Origin: Candidatus Bathyarchaeota archaeon
Lineage (GTDB): Archaea > Thermoproteota > Bathyarchaeia > TCS64 > PIYN01
Assembly: GCA_003601775.1 (NCBI GenBank)
Contig: PIYN01000006.1
Span: forward strand, 1-56,252
DNA length: 56,252 nt
Direction: 5' to 3'
How positions within the stretch are numbered: position 1 is the first letter of the stretch; every line of letters starts with the position of its first letter. A program made the translations under genes and the position numbers. The notes beneath the pieces were generated by a model. It saw only the letters and a program-made list of their open reading frames with translations. It ran no database searches and was not told the origin of the DNA. Below, in pieces: positions 31,491 through 37,864 of the stretch.

Positions 31491-33434
31491 TTACATTCTC
31501 TCTGGTGCTTCTATCCTGAGGAGGTCGAGGGCGTTCCTGAGGACGATCCTCACGGCGTTGACGAGGGCTAACCGGGCGCCGCTCAGACCCTCGGGCTCGG
31601 CCCTTATGACCGGGAGGGCTGAGTAGAAGGAGTTGAACTTGTCGGCGAGGAGGTTGGCGTACTCCGCGACCTCGTTCGGCTGGAGGTCCTCCGCGGCGGA
31701 GACGAAGACCTCGGGGAACTTGGCGATCATCATCACGAGGTCCCGCTCGAGGGGGTGCCCCAGGAGGGAGTAGTCCCTCTCCCTCGACGCCTCCCCCGCC
31801 TTCTTCAGGATGTTGCAGGCCCTGGCGTGGGCGTATTGGATGAAGGGGGCGCTGTTCCTCTCGAAGTCGAGGACCCTCTCCCAGGAGAAGACGACGGGTC
31901 TCATGGGGTCGACGCCGAGGAGCGTGTACTTCACCGCCCCGATGCCGACGATCCTCGAGATCTCCTCCTTCTGCTCCTCGGTGAGGTACGGGGACCTCTT
32001 CTCCACCTCCCTCCGGGCGAGGGAGATCGCCCGGTCGACGACCTCCTTCAGGGTGACGTACCTCCCCATCCTCCCGCTCATCTTGAACCCTGGGAGCCTC
32101 ACGAACTCGTAGGCGAAGTGGGTGAGCCTGTCGGCGAGGTCCCGCTTCCCCAGGGCGACGAGGGCGATCCTCAGCTGGAGCTGTGCCAGTGTCTGCTCGA
32201 AGCCGACGACGTTGATGACCCGCTCGGCCCTCTTGAACTTCCATAGGGTGTAGGCGATATCCCTCGTCGTGTATAGGGTCGTCCCATCGGCTCGGACGAG
32301 GACGAGGGGAGGGATCTCGTAGGCCTCGCTTATCCCCCACCTCCTCTTCAGGTCGAAGTCCCTCGCGATCCCCTCGCAGTCGAGGACCAACGCGCCCCCC
32401 TCAACGTGGACGTAGGGCGTAGCCCTCAACGCCTCCACCACCGCCCCCACACTCCCATCCCAGACGTGGGTGCTCTCATAGTCCCAGGAGTCGAAGGTGA
32501 TCCCGATGCTCCCCAGGCTCTCCTCGAACCCCTTGAGGCAGTGCCCCACCAGCCTCAGGACGAGGTCCTTGACCTCCGGGACCCCCTTCTCATACTCCGT
32601 GTTGAGTCTGCTTATCTCCGCGTCGGGGTCTGGGTCCTCCTCCATCCTCTCCAGGAGGAGGTCGAAGAGGCGGGGGTTACGCTCTCTCAGGTCCTGGGCC
32701 GCCGCGGCGTACTCATCGAGCCTCCTCAGGATCTGCCGTGCCTCCTCATCCCTCTCAGGGTCTCCCCTGATCTCCTCCAGCCTCCTCTTGAGCTTCTTCA
32801 CCTCGTTGATGCAGTTCACGGAGGCGTAGAGGAAGCCGACGAAGAGGTCTGGCGGGCCCTCGGGCTCCGGCTCCCCCAGGAGCCTCCATCCATAGGCGGC
32901 CATCGCCACCTGGCGCCCCATATCGTCGACATAGAAGTGCCTCCTTACCTCGTGCCCCCTCCTCTCTAGGATCCTCGCCAGGGAGTCGCCGAGGACGGAG
33001 TTCCTCGCGTTCCCTATGTGGATCGGCCCGTTGGGGTTGGCGCTTGTATGCTCCACTATGACCCTCATCGGCCTCTCAGCCTTCAGGAACCCATACTCCT
33101 CATCGAGCTCCTCCACGGCCTCCAGGGTCATCTCGGCGAACGCCGGTAGGTCTGCGTGGAAGTTCACGTACCCCTTGACCGCCTTGACGGCGCTGAGGAG
33201 TTTCGATGAGGAGGGGTCCATGTGGGAGACGAGTTCCTCCGCTACTTCTCTCGGATTCCTGCCCACGGCCTTTGAGAGTTGGAAGGAGATGGAGGATGAG
33301 AGGTCCCCTAGGGTCGGGCTCGGGGGGAAGGAGAGGGCTATCTGGGGCCTGTCGACATTGGGGAAGGCCTTATCCAGGGCCCCCAGGAGGAGTCGTCTGC
33401 ACTCCCCCCTCAGCTCCCCCATCGGATTTAGCAT
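31491..33434 (-). CDS. argS: Arginyl-tRNA synthetase
   Basis: 647-residue class-I synthetase that charges tRNA-Arg. The N-terminal Add1-like domain, the HIGH-type motif SANPNGPIHIGNARN (about residue 135), the KMSKS counterpart FKMSGRMGRYV (about residue 450) and the C-terminal DALR anticodon-binding domain (from about 525, FIQYAHARACNILK) are all visible. The start codon lies only 24 nt after the 3' end of a tRNA-Arg(CCG) gene on the same strand, leaving no room for a separate promoter, so argS mRNA is probably released by tRNA 3' processing. Confidence 0.96.
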   Translation of the reverse strand: MLNPMGELRGECRRLLLGALDKAFPNVDRPQIALSFPPSPTLGDLSSSISFQLSKAVGRNPREVAEELVSHMDPSSSKLLSAVKAVKGYVNFHADLPAFAEMTLEAVEELDEEYGFLKAERPMRVIVEHTSANPNGPIHIGNARNSVLGDSLARILERRGHEVRRHFYVDDMGRQVAMAAYGWRLLGEPEPEGPPDLFVGFLYASVNCINEVKKLKRRLEEIRGDPERDEEARQILRRLDEYAAAAQDLRERNPRLFDLLLERMEEDPDPDAEISRLNTEYEKGVPEVKDLVLRLVGHCLKGFEESLGSIGITFDSWDYESTHVWDGSVGAVVEALRATPYVHVEGGALVLDCEGIARDFDLKRRWGISEAYEIPPLVLVRADGTTLYTTRDIAYTLWKFKRAERVINVVGFEQTLAQLQLRIALVALGKRDLADRLTHFAYEFVRLPGFKMSGRMGRYVTLKEVVDRAISLARREVEKRSPYLTEEQKEEISRIVGIGAVKYTLLGVDPMRPVVFSWERVLDFERNSAPFIQYAHARACNILKKAGEASRERDYSLLGHPLERDLVMMIAKFPEVFVSAAEDLQPNEVAEYANLLADKFNSFYSALPVIRAEPEGLSGARLALVNAVRIVLRNALDLLRIEAPERM

Positions 33435-33458
33435 ATCCCTTCACTCCCATGATGCGAG

Positions 33459-33545
33459 CGGGCCCGGAGGGACTCGAACCCCCGTTCTCCGGCTCTCCCC
33501 CCTCGTCCGGAGGCCGGTGCCTTATCCGATCTCGGCTACGGGCCC
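33459..33545 (-). tRNA. tRNA-Arg(CCG) with a 12-nt intron
   Basis: Read on the minus strand: acceptor GGGCCCG pairs fully with CGGGCCC; D arm GCCG...GGC; anticodon stem CCGGC pairs with GCCGG; T arm GGGGG-TTCGAGT-CCCTC; discriminator G and no encoded CCA. The anticodon loop begins CTCCGG, giving anticodon CCG (Arg, codon CGG). Twelve extra bases (ACGAGGGGGGAG) separate it from the last loop base and the 3' anticodon stem, the canonical 37/38 archaeal intron position. The mature length would be 75 nt. It sits 24 nt upstream of argS. Confidence 0.9.
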
Positions 33546-33569
33546 CTAAGAAATCACCGAGGGGAGGAG

Positions 33570-33578
33570 ATTAAAAGG
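33570..33578 (-). promoter_or_regulatory. TATA-like element for tRNA-Arg/argS
   Basis: On the minus strand CTTTTAAT lies about 26 nt before the first base of the tRNA, the normal archaeal spacing, so transcription should begin at or just before the tRNA. Confidence 0.5.
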
Positions 33579-33593
33579 TTTGGGTGGAGAATC

Positions 33594-34319
33594 TCACGCC
33601 TCGTCGGCTTCTCCATAGGGGGTGTTCAGGACCCTCTTCGCCTTCTCCACGATGGAGGGGCCCACCCCCCGCACCTCCTTCAAGGGTCCGAGGAGGCGCC
33701 TCGTCTTCCCCGTCTTCGAGACATGGATCTCCGCCTCGGCGAACTCCTCAAGGACCCTGAGGGGCGTCCGGAACCGCCTTAGGAGCTCCTCGGCGAGGCT
33801 CCTCCCGATGTTCGGGAGGCCACAGAGGAGGTAGAGCTGCTCCTCAAGGAGCGTCGGCTTCCTCTTCGCCCTCCTCACCTGGATGGGCCTCTTCTCCTTC
33901 GCCTGCTCATGGTAGGCGAGGCGCTCTATGAGGCGAGCGGTGGCGTCGGCGTTGGGGGTGGGTATGACGGCGATCCCGAAGTCGAGGGCGAGGCTGGAGA
34001 GGGCTCCCCAGAGGGCGTTGGGCGAGATCCTCGTGAACTTGGAGATGAGGGGGAGGTAGCCCTGTAGGATGAGGAGGGGGCGCTCGTACCCCTCGGAGAG
34101 CCTCCTCGCCTGTTCGAAGAGCCTCCCGTCCTTGAGGGATTGGGCGAAGTCCTTGACCTCCTTCCTCTCGATCCCACACCGGTCCGATACGAGGTAGTCG
34201 CAGTCCGGGAGATTGACGACCTTCACGGAGCATCCTGAGAGCCTGAGGTAATTCACGATCTTCCCTGCCATGGCGGCCTCGTTGCTATCCACACAGACCT
34301 CGAGATTAACCTTCCTCAA
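33594..34319 (-). CDS. XPF/Mus81-type structure-specific nuclease (short, no helicase)
   Basis: 241 residues. An ERCC4 nuclease domain (residues 1-145) carries VCVDSNE and the signature GIERKEVKDFAQSL (about residue 50), and a tandem helix-hairpin-helix domain follows (about 165-235: LCGLPNIGRSLAEELLRRF and EVRGVGPSIVEKA). This is the crenarchaeal short form; euryarchaeal Hef carries an extra helicase domain. The Asp in the usual GD before the ERK motif is shifted (DCDYLVSD). No C-terminal PCNA-binding box is evident. It overlaps the MobB-like gene by 4 nt and lies upstream of tRNA-Arg. Confidence 0.88.
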   Translation of the reverse strand: MRKVNLEVCVDSNEAAMAGKIVNYLRLSGCSVKVVNLPDCDYLVSDRCGIERKEVKDFAQSLKDGRLFEQARRLSEGYERPLLILQGYLPLISKFTRISPNALWGALSSLALDFGIAVIPTPNADATARLIERLAYHEQAKEKRPIQVRRAKRKPTLLEEQLYLLCGLPNIGRSLAEELLRRFRTPLRVLEEFAEAEIHVSKTGKTRRLLGPLKEVRGVGPSIVEKAKRVLNTPYGEADEA

Positions 34320-35101
34320 CGCTTCCCTCCTCCCTTTTTCCTCTTCTCGATCATGAACTTCACCTCAACGGACCTCGGCTCACCCACACCCTTCAAGGTG
34401 GAGAGGACCCCCATCAAGACGTTCCTGAGGACCTTCCCCACGAAGGGGTTGACCCTGAGGGGCACTCCGTCCAGGAGGACACGGACCTCCCTCGAGGGGA
34501 GGTTGACACACTTAGTCACTTCCTCTCTCCCATTCAATACGGCCTTCGCGAGTTCTCTACAGGAGGGGTATCCACACCTTCCACAGTTCAGGCCTGGGAG
34601 AAGGGGCATCGCCTTCTCCTCAACGACATCGGCCAGGTCCTCGACGGCTCCGGGATCAAGGAGGGGGACGCCAAGGTCCTTTACACCACTCTTAGCGACC
34701 TCCCCCGTGACGGCGACCTCTAAGCCGTTCCTCAACTCCTCGACCTCTCTCCTGTCCCGGGCTACGATGATCCTTGGGGCTCTCTCCTCCTCCTTGAAAC
34801 CCTCCAATAGGACGAGGTCGAGGGGCCCGAGGAGACCGATCACCTCCTCCGGCTTCAGGGCTCTGGAGAGGAAGACTGCTGTGGCCCTCGGCGTTATCAG
34901 GGCTGAGGCCGGGGCTCCCGCCTCCCTGTACCGCCAGGTGTCCTTCCCCGGCGTATCCACTGGGTAGGGGCGGGCGGTATGCTTCACCACACCCACCCTG
35001 AGCCCCCTCCCCCTCAACTCACCCATCAGTGCCTCGATGAGGCTGGTCTTCCCAGAGCCCTTGAATCCCACAACGACCATAACCCTCGGCGTCAAGGCCA
35101 A
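34316..35101 (-). CDS. MobB-like GTPase with C-terminal Fe-S cluster domain
   Basis: 261 residues. The MobB part (1-150) has the P-loop VVGFKGSGKTSLIEAL (about residue 12), VVKHTARPY and LVLLEGFK, as in molybdopterin-guanine dinucleotide synthesis protein B. It is followed by CGRCGYPSC and a distant Cys (EEVTKC), the pattern of a four-Cys 4Fe-4S domain. The C-terminal 50 residues are unassigned. It starts the minus-strand series leading to XPF, tRNA-Arg and argS. A role in molybdenum or tungsten cofactor maturation is likely but no other cofactor gene is in the window. Confidence 0.85.
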   Translation of the reverse strand: MALTPRVMVVVGFKGSGKTSLIEALMGELRGRGLRVGVVKHTARPYPVDTPGKDTWRYREAGAPASALITPRATAVFLSRALKPEEVIGLLGPLDLVLLEGFKEEERAPRIIVARDRREVEELRNGLEVAVTGEVAKSGVKDLGVPLLDPGAVEDLADVVEEKAMPLLPGLNCGRCGYPSCRELAKAVLNGREEVTKCVNLPSREVRVLLDGVPLRVNPFVGKVLRNVLMGVLSTLKGVGEPRSVEVKFMIEKRKKGGGKR

Positions 35102-35277
35102 CCCTCAGTAATCTTTAATCTACTTTGACTTATTTTTACTAGTTCCGGTTTATTAGAAATTTTTTGGTATTATATTCTTTCTATAACTACTCTTAAGAAT
35201 TTTTAAATAGGGAGTTGAATCCACATTAATATAGAAAAGGATCTTTGTGTATATAACCATAGAGAGATGAACTTAAG
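35102..35277. other. AT-rich leader of the 35-37 kb island
   Basis: 176 nt of very AT-rich DNA (long runs of T and A) between the MobB-like gene and the small winged-helix gene. It includes TATA-like sequences (TTTTTAAATAGG near 35200, TATATAACC near 35252) that can serve the plus-strand operon. Composition changes abruptly from the G+C-rich DNA on the left. Confidence 0.5.
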
Positions 35278-35493
35278 ATGAGTAAAAAGAAAATGTCTTA
35301 TGAGGAATTTAAAGACAAAATACTGGATATCCTTAAATCTAATCCTAAAGGTTTAACATGGACAGAGATTCGAAAAAAAGCAAATCTCTATCAGAAATTT
35401 CCTAATAACAAATGGGTCCATAAATTAGAAGAAGATATAGGATTAATTCGTGAAAAAATAAAAGATAAACTGATCTGGAGAGTGAATCCATGA
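35278..35493 (+). CDS. 71-aa winged-helix-like protein, first gene of AT-rich island
   Basis: Basic protein, 71 residues: a lysine-rich N-terminus, then a helix-turn-helix-like region (ILDILKSNPKGLTWTEIRKK) and the conserved-looking PNNKWVHKLEEDIGLIREK with a final IWRV strand, which together read as a small winged helix. Codon use (AAA, ATA, TTA) is quite unlike the neighbours. Its stop overlaps the start of the ParB-DUF488 gene by 4 nt (ATGA), so the two are translationally coupled. Probable role: DNA binding or regulation of the island. Confidence 0.7.
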   Translation: MSKKKMSYEEFKDKILDILKSNPKGLTWTEIRKKANLYQKFPNNKWVHKLEEDIGLIREKIKDKLIWRVNP

Positions 35494-36554
35494 AGATTGA
35501 TATAAATAAAATCGATGAAGGACGTTTTGTTATTAGAGAAAAAATAGATTATGAATATGTAAAACAGCTAGCTCAAAGTCTTCTAGAAGATGGTCAATGG
35601 GATCCAATTATTGTTAGACCAAAAGAAGGGGGGCGATATGAACTTATATCTGGTCATTATAGGCTTAAAGCAGCAAAAGAAGCAGGACTTAAAGAGATCG
35701 AGGCAACCGTTAGAGACTTAACGGATGAAGAAGCAGACATCCTCTCATTAAAAACTAATATTCTTAGACTTGAAATGACAGTAAGAGAACAGGGACGAGT
35801 TTTAAGTAGAATGATGGAACGCTATGGATGGAGCCAAGCAGAATTAGCTAGAAGATTAAATGTTTCAACTAATTGGATTAGAAGGCGATTAAGGGTTGCA
35901 CTTGAACTACATGAAGAGGTAGCCAAGGCTCTAGATGGGGGGGAAATCGGATTTCAAGTAGCATCTATAATTGGAGGTATACCTATAGATCGACAACCTG
36001 AATTTTTAAAGATCATCTTAAAGAAAGGAGTAACTGATCATACTGAAGCGGGAATTTTAAGGCGGCAATTCCTAAACGATACAATATTTACTATTGGCTA
36101 TCAAGACAGAGATATTGAGAGCTTCATCGATGTATTAAAAAGAAATAAAATCGAACTTGTTGCAGATATTCGATATTCCGCTGAGTCCCAATATAAACCT
36201 GATTTCAGTGGCAGTGTTTTGAAGAGAGAACTTGAAAGAAATAATATAAAATATGAACATTTTCCTGAATTTGGAATTCCCTACATAATTCAGAATCCCT
36301 ATAAGGAAGGAGCACTTACTTACGAATGTCTTAAGCAGTGGTACATTTGGCATATTAAAACAGAAACGAATTTCGACGAATTTGTTGCTCACATTAAGAA
36401 ATCAGGTAAAGTTGCCTTAATGTGTATGGAAAGATATGCAAAACCTATGGGAAGTCAACAATATGCGTGTCATCGCGATATTTTGGCAGATTTAATTCTT
36501 AGGTATAAACCAGAAGATCCATTACTTAGATTTGAAAAAAGGATAGATCTCTAA
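35490..36554 (+). CDS. ParB/Srx-HTH-DUF488 fusion protein
   Basis: 354 residues in three parts. Residues 1-90 are ParB-like: REKIDYEYVKQLAQSLLEDG, IIVRP, ELISGHYRLKAAKEAG, with the GH.R loop. Residues 95-165 are the ParB/KorB HTH (MERYGWSQAELARRLNVSTN). Residues 195-350 are a DUF488 domain: IFTIGYQDRDIESFIDVL, ELVADIRYSAESQY, IKYEHFPEFG, and the C-terminal CMERYAKPMG with YACHRDILADL. DUF488 function is unknown; ParB domains bind or hydrolyse nucleotides and bind DNA. The combination suggests a DNA-targeted enzyme. It is AT-rich and coupled to its neighbours. Confidence 0.85.
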   Translation: MKIDINKIDEGRFVIREKIDYEYVKQLAQSLLEDGQWDPIIVRPKEGGRYELISGHYRLKAAKEAGLKEIEATVRDLTDEEADILSLKTNILRLEMTVREQGRVLSRMMERYGWSQAELARRLNVSTNWIRRRLRVALELHEEVAKALDGGEIGFQVASIIGGIPIDRQPEFLKIILKKGVTDHTEAGILRRQFLNDTIFTIGYQDRDIESFIDVLKRNKIELVADIRYSAESQYKPDFSGSVLKRELERNNIKYEHFPEFGIPYIIQNPYKEGALTYECLKQWYIWHIKTETNFDEFVAHIKKSGKVALMCMERYAKPMGSQQYACHRDILADLILRYKPEDPLLRFEKRIDL

Positions 36555-36572
36555 TAAAGGGAGGGAAGAGGG

Positions 36573-37316
36573 ACGTCGAAAACGAAACAAATCGTTATCG
36601 ACGATCTTATCGTCCTGGGTCGAGGTTGTCCAGAAGAGCTACGTGACGGCAGAAGAACAATCTGCACCGCTGGCTATTCACCTAAACTAGGGTTTATTCG
36701 AATTTATCCAACACGTTGGGATATGCCTCTAAAACGCTGGAATATTGTTAGGGTTCCGGTTGAACGTCCGGTTCGACCAAGGTTTAATGGTAGGCGTGAG
36801 AGTTGGAAAATCGTTGGTTCAAGAAGGGAATGGTATAAATTAAGTGAGAAAGTTGAAGTGATTGGGAGATACCCTAGAGAAAAACAACCCAAATTAATCG
36901 CAAGTCTCGTTGATGGATGTATTCTTGATATACAAGAGTCAGGACGTTCCTTGGGAATTGTGAGACCAAGAATCTTAGATCATTACTTTGAAAAACGAGA
37001 AGATTTCAAACAATATATACAAAAAACTATAGATGGTAGATTTCGTATAAGAATTAAAGATGAATTCCCTGTTGAACCTCGAATAAAATATAGATGTTCA
37101 GAATGTAGAATACGTCGTGGGTTTCATGATCAACAACTATTAGAATTGGGGGTTTATGAATGGATCAGAAAACATCCCGATAAGATTGAGCAGGTATGGG
37201 AGAATTTGAGATTAGATGATCCAGAATATGATAAATTTTTCTTTGTAGGGAATTTATATCGATATCCAACCGCTTTTGTGATTATCAGCGTCCTACGTTT
37301 CAAAAAACAATTCTAG
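36573..37316 (+). CDS. Third island gene, nucleic-acid-binding-like protein with probable ACG start
   Basis: The first ATG in frame (36723) would cut off a well-formed N-terminus. The frame is open back to a stop at 36555, and the only candidate start is ACG at 36573, exactly 7 nt after GGGAGGG (36559-36565), giving a protein that begins SKTKQIVIDDLIVLGRG and has 247 residues. The first half (RTICTAGYSPKLGFIRIYPT, RWNIVRVPVERP) resembles a beta-barrel (dual-OB-like) fold, tentatively. The second half has CSECRIRRGFHDQQ and FFVGNLYRYPTAFVI, a possible metal site. Stop-to-start spacing to the ParB-DUF488 gene is 18 nt, so they form one operon. Function unknown. Confidence 0.7.
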   Translation, partial: TSKTKQIVIDDLIVLGRGCPEELRDGRRTICTAGYSPKLGFIRIYPTRWDMPLKRWNIVRVPVERPVRPRFNGRRESWKIVGSRREWYKLSEKVEVIGRYPREKQPKLIASLVDGCILDIQESGRSLGIVRPRILDHYFEKREDFKQYIQKTIDGRFRIRIKDEFPVEPRIKYRCSECRIRRGFHDQQLLELGVYEWIRKHPDKIEQVWENLRLDDPEYDKFFFVGNLYRYPTAFVIISVLRFKKQF

Positions 37317-37342
37317 ATACAAAGATCAACTCTTTCAAGTGT

Positions 37343-37411
37343 TTTCCCTTAGAGACCCTTATAAATCCCCGTGGAGAAGAAAAGGGTACGAAGGGAAACC
37401 TGAGAGGGTCT
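37343..37411. repeat. Two interleaved inverted repeats after the island
   Basis: TTTCCCTT (37343-37350) pairs with AAGGGAAA (37391-37398), and AGACCCT (37353-37359) pairs with AGGGTCT (37405-37411). The order a-b-a'-b' would form a pseudoknot rather than a simple hairpin. A TATA-like CTTATAAAT sits between them at about 37359. The element marks the boundary where AT-rich DNA ends. Confidence 0.3.
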
Positions 37412-37742
37412 ACTCTTTAGTCCAGATCTTCATCATCTTGTCGAGGTCGAGGAGCCCGTAGTTGGCGTACTCGATCTTACCCTCCTTCGAGACGATGAAG
37501 TCTGCCGGGCTCTGCCTCTCGTTTCCCTCGTAGGGTCCGTGCTCGAAGCCCTGCCTCCTCGCCTCCTCCGCCCTCTCCAAGAGTTCCTTGAAGTCCAACT
37601 GGCAGATGGGGCAGCCGAAGTACCTGGAGAAGACGAGGTAGACCCTCTCCCTCCCCCTCAGGTCCGAGAGCCTGAACTCCCCCATATTGAGGGAGCGACC
37701 CACGATCTCCGGAGCCTCATCCCCGACCTTCAACTTTCCCAT
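37410..37742 (-). CDS. Peroxiredoxin/redoxin-like protein with internal deletion
   Basis: Only 110 residues from ATG 37742. The N-terminal half is a normal thioredoxin-fold start (KVGDEAPEIV, LSDLRGRERVYLVFSRYFGCPICQ with the CxxC at about residue 46-49). The C-terminal part (PADFIVSKEGKIEYANYG) is also normal. The roughly 40 residues that lie between them in AhpC/TSA relatives, including a core strand and helix, are absent: LLERAEEARRQGF runs straight into EHGPYEGNERQSP. It may be a functional miniature, a decayed gene or an in-frame deletion. Confidence 0.7.
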   Translation of the reverse strand: MGKLKVGDEAPEIVGRSLNMGEFRLSDLRGRERVYLVFSRYFGCPICQLDFKELLERAEEARRQGFEHGPYEGNERQSPADFIVSKEGKIEYANYGLLDLDKMMKIWTKE

Positions 37743-37864
37743 AATCAAACACGCTCTGGGGATGATATTACCCCGACAGTTAAGAAGATTCCCCCCTTCT
37801 TATCACTTAAATAGGAACCCTCTCACTATTCTGGTGGATTGAGCGGAGTGCTTGGTGTGCTGAG

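Noticed and set aside
35102-37411. Provirus or insertion sequence
   Set aside because: No transposase, integrase, capsid gene, terminal inverted repeat or tRNA-derived attachment site was found at the edges of the AT-rich island.
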